A DNA stretch of 64,000 nucleotides. It comes from Melastoma dodecandrum. Lineage: Eukaryota > Streptophyta > Magnoliopsida > Myrtales > Melastomataceae. Of the stretch, positions 9,048 through 22,034 are shown piece after piece. The DNA lies in assembly GCA_029817715.1 (NCBI GenBank), contig JARUPY010000577.1, forward strand, positions 47,536-111,535. Reading direction: 5' to 3'. The notes below the pieces were generated by a model that saw nothing but the letters and a program-made list of their open reading frames with translations, did no database searches and had not been told where the DNA came from. Position 1 is the first letter of the stretch. Each line of letters opens with the position of its first letter. Both the position numbers and the translations under genes were made by a program.

Positions 9048-11375
9048 TATCAAGTCCCTAGGTTTAACCATCGTCGTCGGATAAATAAAGATTTTACTCA
9101 ACTCTTATTTCATACAAAGATTTAACGGATCGGTCTTTTTAATTCCTTAAAAGTCTTTTTAAATAAAAATCAACAAAAACATTGTGATCCTCCAGTCATG
9201 TCAAACTTTGTCGTACCCCCCTGACTCTTACACTGGCGACGGTTTCTTTCGTGGGTTTGTTAAAAGTTAATTTCCTTCCTGTAATAATTTCATATTAGGA
9301 AATTCATTCCGTTAAAGGGATTTTGTTCCTAAATAAACTTACTCGTAATGATTATAAATCATCAAATTTCATTTTGGTAAGTACTATACTATGGTTTTGG
9401 AATAAACTTCCTTATAATCATTATCGTGATTGTTCTTTGGACAGGATGCTTGTTATAATCAGGATAGTTTTTACGGCATGATCGTGAAACGAACTTTCTT
9501 GTAATAATGACATATGTTCGTTCTACAACAAATGAACTTTTTCATAATAATTTATAGAATAATTTATTCAAGAAAGTTCGTACCAAAAGTTTTTTTGAAC
9601 GAATTTTCATATGGTAGTCGTTTTACAGAAAATTTGTTCGATTCGAGACAAATCGTATAATTTGATCGTGGAAAGAACTTTTGGGCAATTATTACATATA
9701 ATGTTCGTTTTTAATGAAGTTCATTTTGTTATGAAAAATTGGTGCGGAAGATTTTTTTTAATCTTTGGCACTTCTTTCTCAAACGCTCGATTGGTCGACT
9801 ACAATGCACCAAATTAGAAAAATCACACACATATTATCGGTTGACCGTATAAAGTCAAAGTCTAAATTATTATTTTTTTATCGATCTCGAAAAAGTACTC
9901 GTAATATAATAAAATTTCAGTAACGGTGGCCTGAGTGGTTTAACAAAATTTTCAAAGTAAGAAAAAATATGGGTCGAACGAGGAAGAGATGGAAAAAGAA
10001 AACAAAAGCGCTACGTGCACAACGTTTTACCACTGACGCCACCACCGTCTTCTATCTATTTTGATCAGACAAACTTTCGTTAATAGAATAAAAAATAGAG
10101 AGGAGAGGAGAGAAGGCATCCAAAGCCCACTTTCCCCCGTGACCTGTCTTCTTCTTCTTCTTCTTCTTCTTCTTGGTGGCCAGTTTCTGCTTTAGAAAGA
10201 TTTGATGGTAAACTCAATATAATGGGGGGGCTCTGTGTATCACCATCAATAATCAATCATGGTAATCATGAGTAATCAATCAATCAATCACCCAAAGAGA
10301 TTACCACCACCACCTCCTCCAACTTTAAAGACTAGTGTTTGAAAAATCTAATTCATTAACTGGATAAATGTTGGTAAGAAGGGGGGACAGACTTGTCAGG
10401 AGATTCCCCTGAGAGTTTGAAAAAGTTGTCAGTCCCTCCTCTCCACATATCCATAACAACTGGAAGCAAAAAGCAAATCAATCAATTTCCTCCCCCCTCT
10501 GCTTTTTATTATTGCTACTGTTACTTTTCCCTAGAAAAAAAAATTATCTCCTCTTTTCTAAAAAATAATTAAATTTCCATAAATTACTTGTTCATTCCAC
10601 GGTGATCCAACGGCGGCGCATCATTAATTTTTTTTTAAAATTTAATCCTTACAAGTGTTTAAGGAAAAAAAAAAAGCAAAAACAACTATATCTAGAATTA
10701 AGCTTTATTCCGATTAATTCGAACTAGATTCGAGTAGAATACTAGATTATAAAACGTGAGTTATTCAACAAGTATAATTACGTATAATAAATTTCGAATT
10801 CAAAACCACCTTAAACATTCAAGCCCCTTAATAATAATTGGACAACCTCGTGTTAGTAAAGAAAAAAGAAAAAGAGTAGTTATTAAACGTGGTGTGTTGT
10901 TGGTTTATTACTGGGGACAAGGCATAGGATTCCCTCCTCCTCCACCATCCCCTGCTTACACAGAGAGAGAGGGATAATTCCTCTACACCCTCAGTCCCAC
11001 CACACCTCCCCATAAAAAATAAAACACAGAATATTTTCTTTAAAAAACATTTAATTAAATTTCTGATGCAGAAAAAAAAAAAAGAGTTTGGTTGTATCAT
11101 TTATCGTACACGTGTCTAGATTAATGTCTGGCGGTGATGTTTTAATTCTATTGTTTTTCTTTAATTAAAAAAGATAAAAAAAAATGTTATTGGATTTTCT
11201 TCAATTAATAAAAAGGAAATCCCGGTAAAAACGTCGTCGTATAAGAAAGGAGCACGACACCACACAGGCACAGGCCCCTCCCTTTTTCCTCGTCCATTTG
11301 TCCGAAACATACCTTCCCCCCGCCCATCGTCGAATTCCTCGTGCCCGCCATCAGGGGAAGGGAAGGCACGGGAAG
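9048..11375. other. Intergenic region between PRT1 and KRP
   Basis: AT-rich, no supported gene. About 9250-9760 contains loosely repeated stretches of the form GAACTTNCTTGTAATAATNA spaced irregularly, which look like a degenerate satellite-like tract. A (CTT)n run lies at about 10147-10174, followed by short TCAA and CCTCC repeats. The last kilobase should hold the KRP promoter. Confidence 0.5.
10147..10174. repeat. (CTT)n microsatellite
   Basis: About nine CTT units in a row in the KRP upstream region. Confidence 0.9.
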
Positions 11376-13485
11376 ATGGGGAAGTACCTGAAGAAATCCA
11401 AGCCCACCACCGACGTCTCCCCGCCCACTTCCTCCTCCCTCCTCACCATGGGAGTCCGCACCCGTGCCAAGACCCTCGCCCTCCAGCGCCTCCGTCAGGA
11501 GACCCTCCCCGACCCCCACTCCGATCCTGACCTCTGTTACCTTCAGCTACGTAACCGCAGGCTCCAGAAGACCAGCGCCCCTGTTCCCAAGGGGAGGCAG
11601 AGGAAGTCCGGTGGTCAGGGGTCTCGCCCCGAGGACGACGACGAGGAGGAGGAGGAGGGAGAGGACAAGGGTGGGTTCAGGGCGAGTAATCTGAACGTTA
11701 GCGTCGAGGGTTCTTTCGGGGAGAACGATTTGGAGTTCGATGCAAGAGACAGGTTCGGCCCTCGAATTGGGATCCTCGACTCGATTTTTTTTTTTTTTTT
11801 TGGTTTGGGGTTCTTCTTGTGGTGTTTCCGGTTGTTCTTGTTGCTTGATGAAATGTGATTTGCGTTTGTTTTGGGATTGTGGGTCGGCGTAAAGGTCGTG
11901 TCTTGGGTTCTTTAGTGATCCCTTTTTAGGCACGGGGTTGCATGACGAGGACTGGTTGGCAGTTGTCATTTTGTTCCTCTGTAGAGACAGAGTTTGAGAT
12001 TGCTGTGAGCGGTTGTGAGGATTTCCGCCGTCGAGGTAGGAAATTTCAGTTTGCCCAGCGTGGTTTTGGTTGTAGCAGGTTTGTTCAGGGGCTCAATGTT
12101 TTCTTCTAGGTTATCTTGGCCCGGTAGTGGATTTGGAACTGGGAAAGCAAAGAAGAGGCTGAGAAATTTTTTCAATGTCGACTCACTTTTCTTATGGTTT
12201 CCGAACGAACCTTGCATGTTGAGATTGTTCTGTGTCAAGTCATTCTTTTTCTGTGTGGAGTCATTCTCATGAGCAAGCATGTTGATTAATTGCTAGGAAA
12301 GTTTTCCCTCTTGATCCTTAAACTCATGTGGCTCACAGTTCCTGTGGTATCTTGAACCTCGCCCTTTACTTTACTTTAGGTATATGCCATCATAATGTCT
12401 TTCTCTTGCTTTTGATTTTCGCCCTTTAAGACCTTCCGAGTCGATTTCTTTTTCAAGTGAGTTGTTCTTATTCTTAGACAAGATACTTTATTATTCAGAT
12501 GGCTTATAATTGCGGCCTTTTCGTTTTCTCTTGTCACTTTGTTCAAGAAATACGGTTACAATTGTCAAACTTTCTTCTGTTAAACTAGTTTTGTTTGTTA
12601 CTGGGAATGGATGCCTTATTGGTTTTCACAGGGAGTGGATCCATTACTTATGTTGGAAAGTGACTTTGATACTGGGATGCCTTGTTCAGAGAGAGTTAAA
12701 AAATTATTAACTTTACCCTCACAAGCTTTCAGTTTCCAAAAATTGAACTGACAACATGACTGTCTCCTCCTTGGATCGGGAAGACCGAGTTAGTGTTAAT
12801 TTGCAGATGTTGCCAATATGTAGATGCTTCCTTAAATATATGTTTCCTCTGAATGGCAAAGGTGGCAGGCAGTAGATGGAAAATGAAATCGTAGTTTAAA
12901 TTACATAACATTGGAATCTGTGTTTTTCTTTCACCCTTTCTTTCTTAGTATTTATTGGATAAAGCTATTTTTAGTGGGCTTTGATGCAGATGGTGCCCAA
13001 TCTGGGATATTTCCTTACATCGACAGTTGTTATATCTGACTTTGGGTTTTCTTCACAATTAAATTTTGATCGTTGCATGAATTCTTATCTTAAGTCGGTT
13101 GTAATCAATGCAGGAGCACCAGGGAGAGTACACCGTGCAGTTTTGTAGGAGGCTCAGACGCTATCCCGATCCCTGGATCCACAACCAGAAGGAGGAGCTC
13201 GATTTCTTCTCAGAGAATAACCAATGACTTGCTCAGGGGCATCCCAACAACACAGGAGATAGAGGAGTTCTTCGCATCCGTGGAAGAACAGCAGAGAAAA
13301 TCGTTCATCGAGAAGTACGCCTCCTCATCTTCTACTCTCGCAGGGAGAACATACTCTACGCCCCAGACTTCAATTCCGAGCTGACGAAAAAAAACGGTTC
13401 TTCCTTTGCTTGCAGATACAACTTTGACATCCTGAATGACACTCCACTACCCGGTCGCTATGAGTGGGTTGAAGTAGTGCCATGA
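11376..13485 (+). CDS. KRP: Kip-related protein (cyclin-dependent kinase inhibitor)
   Basis: Three exons (11376-11752, 13114-13314, 13416-13485) give 215 residues. The start MGKYLKKSK and the following TMGVRTRAKTLALQRL are typical plant KRP/ICK N-terminal motifs. An acidic run follows (about residues 89-98). Exon 2 begins in the conserved RSTRESTPCS motif, and exons 2-3 encode the diagnostic C-terminal CDK/cyclin-binding region, EEFFASVEEQQRKSFIEKYNF then PLPGRYEWV, ending two residues after conserved sequence. KRPs bind CDKA-cyclin D complexes in the nucleus and hold back the cell cycle. Intron 1 is 1.36 kb and carries a 17-T run near its donor, which is a weak GTTCGG. Which KRP paralogue this is cannot be told by eye. 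Confidence 0.92.
11785..11801. repeat. Poly(T) tract in KRP intron 1
   Basis: Seventeen consecutive T residues 32 nt after the exon 1 donor site; could influence splicing or be a site of length variation. Confidence 0.9.
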
Positions 13486-15670
13486 CGTTCCTCACTCAGC
13501 AGGGAGAACAAAATCTTACAGGGGGGGCGGGTCTAATCTGTAACTTCTTAACAAAGGTCGGAAGAAAGGAAGAACACAAACCAGGTGGTAATAAAGCAGC
13601 TGATGCTTTTTCCCTCCCTCCTAGTGATGAAGGATACCATCATTTCTTAGCAAAAAAAGGCGTTTTAGGTGGGGGCAGGCAGTTCTTAGTTTAGTTTAGT
13701 TTAGGTCTTTGTTTCATTTTAGAGAAGAATATCCAGTAGCTACCTGCATGTACGCTGGTATATCCTCTTTTAGTTCTTTTCTTCTCTTTAGACTCCTTTT
13801 TGTCAATATGTAGGAAGGGAGGCAGGAGTTTGAACTTAAACCAATGCTTTTGTTTTTGTCTGTTGTTAATATTTTTACATTTATCATTCGACCCCACTTA
13901 GTTTTGTTTTATTTTATGCAGTTTTTTACCCTCCCTCCACCATTTTTTGCCCCCCGGTGATAAATAACGGTGGCGAATGTGAAAGTGATGTTTCTGAGCA
14001 CATGTTTCTGCACGTCATTCATTTCATTCACAGCAGACAAAATGCTTTTAATCACCCATCATTCATGTCCAACCCTAACCCAGTCTCCAGCATATTTCTT
14101 ACATTTTTCTAACCTTTTCCAATCTCCAGAGAGTTTTTTTTTTTTGGCCAAGCTAGATCTCTCAGGACTATCATTGTTTCACAGAAACTAGGATGCAAAA
14201 ACCAGCCCCATCATCATCGAGTTCTCTAGATTTAGGGAAAGAAATCACCTCTTCATCCTCAATAACAAGTGGGAGAGAATCCAGTACAATTTCCCATGTG
14301 GGTTTTTTCCCCCAAAACATTTTTATTGAATTTTTTTGTATCCCACTGAGAAAAGTGAGCGCCCATGATTTCAATAAGAAACCCCCCCCGGTTTCACCCC
14401 CTCCAGCCCCAGATCAGTTCCTTTGCCTGCTGCAATTTCCACTCATTCATTCATTTCATTCATTCACGGGCGCAGCTCAGAGATCTCGCTTGTATGGGGG
14501 GAGGAGGAGGCGGGTAAAATCGAGTAAAACCCTGAAAACGTCAGACAGGGAAACTGAGGCACAGGAAGTAGTATTCTGCAATACAATCCAAAAAGAAAAA
14601 GAAAAACACCCTCCTCCCACCACCAGTGCTTGCCAAAGGCCGCTTGTAAGGGTGGTGGGTTGGTGCCTGACAATCCATTCAGGATTTGTGCTTCTGCATC
14701 ATTAATACTTGCAGAGGTCTCTGAATGTAATCACGCGTTTTCAAAAAAAAAAGGAAAGGAAAAGAAATGAGTGTCCAGCTGAAAGAGAGGATCAGAAAGT
14801 TAGAAAGTTTCTGACCAGTGGTGCATGCAGCAGGGGAATTATAGCCTCCCCCCCCCCCCCCCTTACTCACTATGTTGTGCTACTAGTACACTCCCCTACA
14901 ATTGATTGGCAGGACGGAGGCAATGCATCAGATTCTCAAATCGGACAGTCGGGTAATAAATTGTCACAACTGGTGATCGGAGGTCATAATTGCACTACAG
15001 CTGTCTAATGTTAAAGTTTGTTCAAACCAAAGCAGCAGCCGAGAGATAAACAGCTAAACTCTGCATTTCTGACGAAAATATCTCGAGGACGCATTTATTG
15101 AACAAATAGAAGGAATAGCAAGTTCCTCCATCAATTTTGTGTTGCTGTTACAGAAAGCCGGCCGGAGGTGGTGGAGGGGGGGGGAACCACTAAGCAACTA
15201 GCCAAAACACCAAAAAAATAAAATAAATTACGACTAGAATCAATCCAGAGTTAGGATTGCATCACCTTGAGCATCTGGGCACGCCACCTTTCCCAGGACA
15301 AACATCTGTGCAACAGTTTGTCAAAGAGAAAGTTCCCTTCTCTTGGCAGACGGGATCCTATATACTTTTAAATCTCTTCCAAAAGTGTTGATCAGCCCAA
15401 GTATTTAGTCTCCACAAGCAGAACCTACGAAGCTAGAAGGAAATCTTCCAGTTTTGCATAAGTAATCTGGGAAAAATAAGTAAAACCTCGGTTCAATATC
15501 ACTAATATCAAAAGTCTAAGACGTATAAATACATGTATAGATGTCTAATATGCATATGTATCTGCTGGGTGCATGTGGGAGGGTTTAAATGTACAAAGAA
15601 GGTTTAGAGATTTAATTCCACTTACAATTGGTTCAGCCAGTTCCAATAGAAAAATCCAAGAGTTGGCCTT
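13486..15670. other. Convergent 3' flanks of KRP and the BSD gene
   Basis: No gene is supported. The left part is likely KRP 3' UTR and the right part, from about 15060, the 3' UTR of the minus-strand BSD gene. Low-complexity C and A runs are frequent, including 15 consecutive C at 14848-14862. A 170-codon frame at 14193-14705 has no family features. Confidence 0.5.
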
Positions 15671-17159
15671 TTATAGAGTGGGTTCTTGGGCTGTTGAAGG
15701 CATGGATTCGGACATCTCCACTTCAAAACCATTGCCCACCGTTGTCTTCCCACCCTCATTTTTCATTTCATTCAGTCTAGCTAACTTTATAGCGCGCAGC
15801 TCATATCTGGTCACAAGCAAGCTACATGTTGAGACTTAACAGTCCATAGAGTAAAAGTACTGAAATTACAGGATATGACCTTTCATAAATATATCCGAGA
15901 GAAAGAAAAGAAGCAACCCATTTTCCATATCGTGATCTGATAGAATGCATACGAACTCGTTGTACTGAGATGAAACAGATTACATTGTTGTAAACATGGT
16001 GATTATTCTGCTGTGACATTAATTGCAGCATGAATCAGCAATACACCAATATGTAGTAGCATTTACCAACCAATCCCTGATACTCACATACACATTCATA
16101 ATTTTTAAGGCACGGGACTTTCGTCCTCAATTCATAATGAGGGATCTCAATTCAAAGTCATGTACTAAAGCTCGAGAACTTACTCAGCCACATGGCTCCT
16201 GACTAACATGAAGTAGATCTGCCAGAATCGGAGTTCCTTCATCTGGCGAGGGCAGAGCACATATCTAAGCTGTGCTAATTCCTGGATAATAAGTAAAAGA
16301 GGAAATCACGTCGTATCAAAATTCAAAAAATAAAAAATTATTATTTGATTTTGCTGCAGATGCACTAATCACTAGACAAATCGGTCCCCAGATATTCCAC
16401 CAAATTCACAATCGCAATCACCGAGAGAAATGGCCAAGTGACTCTGCTAGTGTGAGCCGCACAACTAACTGTCTTACTTGGGCTACTATTCACAATACCG
16501 ACAATTTGACCTAGTTTCAGTAATCCGACAGTTTAACTTGGATAAGAACAGCGATCACCCAACCAAGGACCAAATGTGCTAAATAAATCATACATAACAC
16601 AATAGCCTACACCAGTGGGACAACAAAGCAAGAGCAACAAACCTTGACTCGGGCGAGGGCGAGAGTGGCATGCTTCTCCTGCCATTCAGAGAGATCTCTC
16701 TTGTGATTGACCTCAGCAGTTGCCCCACTCTCAATGTCTCTCCCAGGTTCATCGCCATCTGCAGGACCAATCAATCAATCCCTAACCTTTCCGATCCTAC
16801 TGCCCAACCGAACGCCAAATCAGTAAACCCCAAAAACATTCACCCAGGACCCACAAATCAAAACCACTCTTTTTCCATGAATCCACCACTCAAATCCAAT
16901 CCCACAGCACTACCCCGAAAAAAAAAACGAACTTGCCCTGAAGAGGGAAACTCTTGAAGGTGTCCACGGTGAAGGCGCTGACAAAATCGACCAACTTGTC
17001 CGTGATCCCGTACTCTTCCAAATCGGATAGCTTCAACCGGGGCTGCTTCTTCGAAGGCTGGGGAGGATCCTTGGCCTTGGTGGGATCGGCGGTGGAGGTG
17101 GCGGCCGCCTTGCTGCTGTCCTTAAGCAGCCCTTTCCTTAACCATGAAGACCAGTCCAT
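15671..17159 (-). CDS. BSD-domain protein
   Basis: Four exons on the minus strand (17159-16937, 16758-16643, 16281-16184, 15806-15671) give 190 residues. After a Lys/Pro-rich start the protein has LSDLEEYGITDKLVDFV, then the BSD core: DLSEWQEKHATLALARVKELAQLRY, CPRQMKELRFWQIYF and LVRSHVAEYELRAI. BSD domains occur in TFIIH p62, synapse-associated and DOS2-like proteins and have the paired Trp and Phe-Trp residues seen here. Plants have several short BSD proteins of unknown biochemical role. Intron 1 uses a GC donor (AGG|GCAAGT); the phase proves it, since exon 1 ends in one base that completes an Asp codon with exon 2. The last exon ends at TAA after EPTL. Confidence 0.87.
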
Positions 17160-18763
17160 CTGCGTGCGACCTCTTCTCTAACGCAACTCCCCCTCCAACA
17201 ATCGAGGCACAAACACCCCCATTCAGATCCGGATTCCGGCTCCATCCATCCACCGGAGCAGCAACAGCATGCATGTGCTAGTTTGGGCCGGGCCAACCTG
17301 GCCCATACTCCAGGTCGAACTTGTCCTAAAATCCACCAACTCGTTTCAAACAAACAAGAGCGTGTGTACTCTGGAGACAAACTTACAACCCACCCATCTG
17401 CCCCATCATCTTCGTAAGTTTACCACACGGCATCATCGAATGCCGACGCAACGCGTTACCACCGGTCGTACCACATTGCCGCACGGGGCCTTCTCGTATA
17501 AGCTACCTATAGTTTCGCTTGTAAAATGATGCGTTGAGTAGGGATTGCGAAGTTTCACGTACTTGGGTTTATTCTCCTGGTTTGAAAAGGGACATCTCGT
17601 GTGTTGCACAGGGAAAGAAAAGAAGCAAAAAGATAAGGATGTGAGAGTAGTAGGAGGAACATCATGTCAAAAAAATTTTAATATTAAACAACTTGTTAAC
17701 AATTGGTGGAGATGAATTACGTGAGGGGCTATGGCTGATCTTATTTTAGTACAAAAAAATGAATGAGGGATACCCCACTAAAGTTAGATGGATGTGATGG
17801 GATGATAATAATACTACTAATGATAATTATAACGTGACTTTTAACGAAGGGCAAACACCCCACCATCGCCCATTGACACCACTCCCATTCCTCCACCAAA
17901 GACCAGAATAAATGATTTAACCATATTACCAAATAAAATTTGGCGGGATGTTGATGCAAATTTATTTAGCACCTTTTTCTCATGAAATGTAAAAAAAGGT
18001 GAAAAGGAAAAGGGATGTGTGAATAGGCAGGCAGGCAGAGATGATGGTGGTGATAAGTGAAAGGGGCGACACGCGCAAATCATAATGCTCCCCAACCCAT
18101 GCCAATGACAATGCCGATATCTGTCGATAGTTGGAAATCATTACCATAATACCAAAAAGGTAACGTCTTCTTCTTATGATGATAGTAATTCTTTTCTTTG
18201 GTAAGAGAATGTAAATGGGACTGTACATAAAATTGTTATCACGTGATCACGGGGAGAAAGAATATAGTTTTGTTGGTTGTTTCGTGATTTAAAGCATTTA
18301 ATTTCGAAATTAAACGTGCTAGAAGGCGAAATATTTTTACTACCTATAATTAGTTTGTACACAAATTAACTACACTAATTTGGGTTGACCACTCCACACG
18401 TACTTTTTGTTTTGATTTCCTTTTCGAATGGAGCAGACAAAAAAATTAGTTGTCGAGAAGGAAGGAAAAAAGCCCCATCCCCCTTTGCTATTTGATTGCC
18501 TTCTTTTCCCTTGACCTCTACAAATACAACACACACACACACACACACAGCCTCCTGTCCCTCCTCCTTTTGAGAAATCTTTATTGCAGATGAAAATCTT
18601 CCTGTTTCAGACACCATTAGTGGTCCAGTCCCACCCCAGTTGATAGCAACACTTGACTTGCAGGAAGGGAGAATGAATAGTTTTGCAAGAAAATACCAAC
18701 GCCTGTCTCACTCTCTCCCCTCACATTCCCATCGGCCTTTGATTTTCTGAATATCTTTTCAGA
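17160..18763. other. Divergent promoters of the BSD and NPH3 genes
   Basis: AT-rich stretch of 1.6 kb without a supported gene. It contains a (AC)n run at about 18528-18549. TTTTCAG at 18756-18762 directly before the NPH3 start codon looks like a splice acceptor, so the NPH3 transcript probably has a 5' UTR intron within this region. Confidence 0.5.
18528..18549. repeat. (AC)n microsatellite
   Basis: Eleven AC units in the NPH3 gene upstream region. Confidence 0.9.
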
Positions 18764-20921
18764 ATGGAGAAGAAGCATCATTTCATGGATCAACAGCAGG
18801 TGCTGTTGTCAAAGTGTTCGAGGCAAAGATACAACGAATGGTATTAGATTTTGATATTTTTCTTGTCTTTTTTTTGTTTTGATTGTTTTTCTGGTGTGTG
18901 AGAATTTGTCCTGAGTTTAGGACAATGGTTTTCGGTGTTTGTTTGTTTTGTAAGGATATTCAGGGATGTTCCGAGTGATATCACCATCGACATTGGAGGG
19001 ACTACCTTTGCTTTACACAAGGTTCTTTGTCTTGTTCACGAAATTCTCTTTCTACTGGCGATGATTTATCCTCTCTCGATTCGTTACATGTTAGAATGTT
19101 GCTGATTAGTGGTTTTTGGATGGAAACGGGTCCCCAGTTCCCGCTCGTCTCGCGGTGCGGCAAGATCAGGAAGCTCGTCGCGGGACACCGGGATACGGAT
19201 GTTTCGCGAGTCGAGCTACTTGTCTTGCCCGGAGGCCCTGATTCCTTCGAGGTCGCGGCGAAGTTCTGTTACGGGATCAACTTCGAGATCACGCCCGGGA
19301 ATGTCGCTCAGCTCTGTTGCGTGTCGGACTATCTCGAGATGACCGAGGAGTTCTCTAAGGACAACCTCGGCTCACGGGCGGAGGAGTATCTTGAGTGTGT
19401 GGTTTGCCGGAGCCTTGAGATGAGTGTCGAGGTCCTCCGGCAATGCGAGGGGTTGATCCCTCTCGCGGATGAGCTGGGGATTGTTGGAAGGTGCGTGGAT
19501 GCGATTGCGTCGAAGGCTTCTACTGAGCAGATAGCGTCCAGCTTCTCGAGGTTGGAGTACAGCAGCTCAGGGAGGCTTCAGATGAGCAAGTCGTCCAAGT
19601 GCGACAGCGACTGGTGGATCGAGGATATCTCGAACCTGAGGGTGGATTTTTATCAGAGGGTTGTGTTGGCGATGAAATGTCGGGGAGTGCGTCCCGAGAG
19701 CATCGGGACGTCGCTCGTGAACTATGCCGAGAAGGAATTGACCAAGAGGTCGAGCCTGTGGACTCAGCCAGCAGGGCAAAGATCGGAAAGTCTTGAGGAC
19801 CACGAGAAGCTCGTGGTGGAGACGATTGTGAGCCTATTGCCAGTCGAGAAGCAAGCTGTTACGCTCAACTACCTCTTCGGTTTCCTCCGAAGCGCGGTGA
19901 TGCTTGACTCTGCAGTTGGATGCAGGCTCGATCTCGAGAGAAGGATTGCCTCGCAGTTGGAGATGGCCTCTCTTAACGATCTCCTGATTCCGTCATTCAA
20001 GCACTCGGGTGACACTCTCTTTGATGTGGATACGGTCCACAGAATACTAGTCAACTTCTCGCAGCAGGAGCTTAGCGACGATGAGGAGGACGACATGGAG
20101 GACAGGTCCATCTTCGAATCAGATATCCCACGTTCTCCATCCCAGAGCTCATTGTACAAAGTCGCAAAACTCGTGGATAATTTCCTTGCTGAAATCGCCC
20201 CCGATGCGAACCTCAAGCTCTCTAAGTTCATGGTGATCGTGGAGGCCTTACCTATGCACGCTCGCACTATTCACGATGGATTATATCGAGCCATTGACGT
20301 CTATCTAAAGGTACGGCTTTCGACCCACACTCATTCAATTCATTACAAATCTTGCTCTGAGCAGCACGTTGTTTCGCAATGCGACAGGCTCATCCAGCTT
20401 TACTAGAGTCGAACAGGAAGAGGCTCTGCAAGCTTATCGATTTCCAGAAGCTCTCCCCAGAAGCCGGCGCCCATGCCGCACAGAACGAACGCCTTCCCCT
20501 CCAATCGATCGTCCAGGTACTCTACTTTGAGCAAATGAGGCTAAGGAATGCCCTATGCTGCTCGCACGATGAGGACGAATCGAGATCTATGCACCAGTCC
20601 TGGCGAATTGGCAGCGGAGCGCTCAGTGCAGCCATGTCTCCCCGGGACAACTACTCATCGTTGAGGCGAGAGAACCGGGAACTGAAGCTCGAGCTCACAC
20701 GCCTAAGGATGAGGCTCAGCGATCTCGAGAAGGATCACGTGTGCATGAAGAGGGACATGGAAAAGTCGGGCTCCCGCAAGTTCATGAGCTCGTTCTCAAA
20801 GAAAATAGGCAAGTTCGGTGTATTCGGATATGGTTCCTCTAGAGGATCAAGTTCTCCCTCGAAACCATCTCCAAGAACTGATTCAAAGATGGTCGAGAGG
20901 GCATACGCAAGTGCAGACTAG
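18764..20921 (+). CDS. BTB/POZ-NPH3 family protein
   Basis: Four exons (18764-18840, 18955-19021, 19138-20310, 20388-20921) give 616 residues. The BTB domain runs from about residue 27 ([20 protein letters not shown]) to 120. The NPH3 domain starts near residue 208 with the typical [18 protein letters not shown] and includes [17 protein letters not shown] and the signature [21 protein letters not shown] at about 468-488. A coiled coil at about 527-560 and a Ser-rich tail follow. Members of this plant-only family act as CUL3 adaptors or scaffolds at the plasma membrane in phototropin and auxin signalling; the exact subfamily is not assignable here. Exons 3-4 are GC-rich compared with the flanks. 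Alternative frames in the long exon 3 are shadows. Confidence 0.92.
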
Positions 20922-21210
20922 ATTGTACCACATTTGTTTTATGATGCCATTTTGTTGGGGTTGATGATGCAAAGGTCACTTTAGGCCGGAGCAACTCAGT
21001 GATGACCGATTCCCGGCTTCATCGGACACGACTGTAATGCAAAGCCGCAGCTAAGGTAACAAAATCTCGAGAAGAATGCTGAAATCTGATCCGGTCAAAG
21101 GATAGACCTCCAAACCGACGGTACATTGTAAAATCCATGGGATCTCAAAAAGAAAAGCTCAAACTGCAGATTTCGCAGGGAAAACGTAAATAGATTTCAT
21201 TATCGGGGTC

Positions 21211-21787
21211 TCAAGCCGAAGCTGATTTGGTGTAGAAACGAATCCCGACCGCCACGCCCAGGATCACCAGGGGAACCAGTAACTGAAGCAGCCTTACGAC
21301 GAACTCCTTAGTCTTATCCTGGTTGTAATGAGGCTGTTTCGGAGGGGTATATTCTGTTTTCTCAGGGATGGTGGACTGATTGATGTGGCCGACGAAGAAT
21401 TCATCCATCATCGCCACGGCGGTGCTGCTGTGCCCGATATCCTCGAAATCACTGGTCGCATCCTTTCCTGCAAGGCAGCGATACATATAAGATTCTTCCA
21501 CAATCACGCTAAAGCAACACTTAACTTTCACCACGACATGGAGGACCGAGAACCTGTCGCTGACAGAATAACGTCATCGCCGCCGGGATGGTCAAGCAAG
21601 AATTTGGTGACATCATAAACCTGTTCGGAAAGCTCCACAGTGTGAGTAAAATCGAAAGGAGATACAGGGAAACAGGGATGAGAAGGGGAAGTAAAGGGAC
21701 CTTGCCGTGGACGACGATCCAGCAGTCGTGGGGGGAGTTGTGCTGGGAAACCTGGGACAAGGTGTAAACCTTGGAGCTGGAACTCAT
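21211..21787 (-). CDS. CYTB5: Cytochrome b5, tail-anchored
   Basis: Three exons on the minus strand (21787-21701, 21620-21554, 21467-21211) give 136 residues. The heme domain is complete, with the two axial histidines in LLDHPGGDDV (His40) and EDIGHSS (His64). The C-terminus has a single hydrophobic segment, LLQLLVPLVILGVAVGIRF, followed by a short polar tail, the form of ER-anchored cytochrome b5. It passes electrons from NADH-cytochrome b5 reductase to desaturases and hydroxylases. The exon 1 donor is unusual (AAG|GTCCCT), but the exon join restores the conserved KVYDVTKFL. It is convergent with the NPH3 gene, with a 290-bp gap. Confidence 0.93.
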
Positions 21788-22034
21788 GGTTGGTGGGGGT
21801 GATGCAGATGACTGTCGATGTATAGCAAAAGAAGGAAGTCGAGGCCTCTGTGTCAATGAAAGAGAGAGTAGGTGGATTGTTGTTGTTGTAGTTGGGAGGG
21901 ATGAAGATTGAAAGGGTTTGGTGAGGAGGGTCAAAGGTCATAAATTAATAGTGGAAATGAGATTGGGAAGGTAGTTGTCGTTGTGGTAGGTAGGGTTTGA
22001 AGGTTGTCAGCCGTCATCTACGCCCAGAGGAAAA

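Noticed and set aside
14193..14705. 170-codon plus-strand frame
   Set aside because: Lies between convergent genes, low complexity with Ser and Pro runs, no conserved motif.
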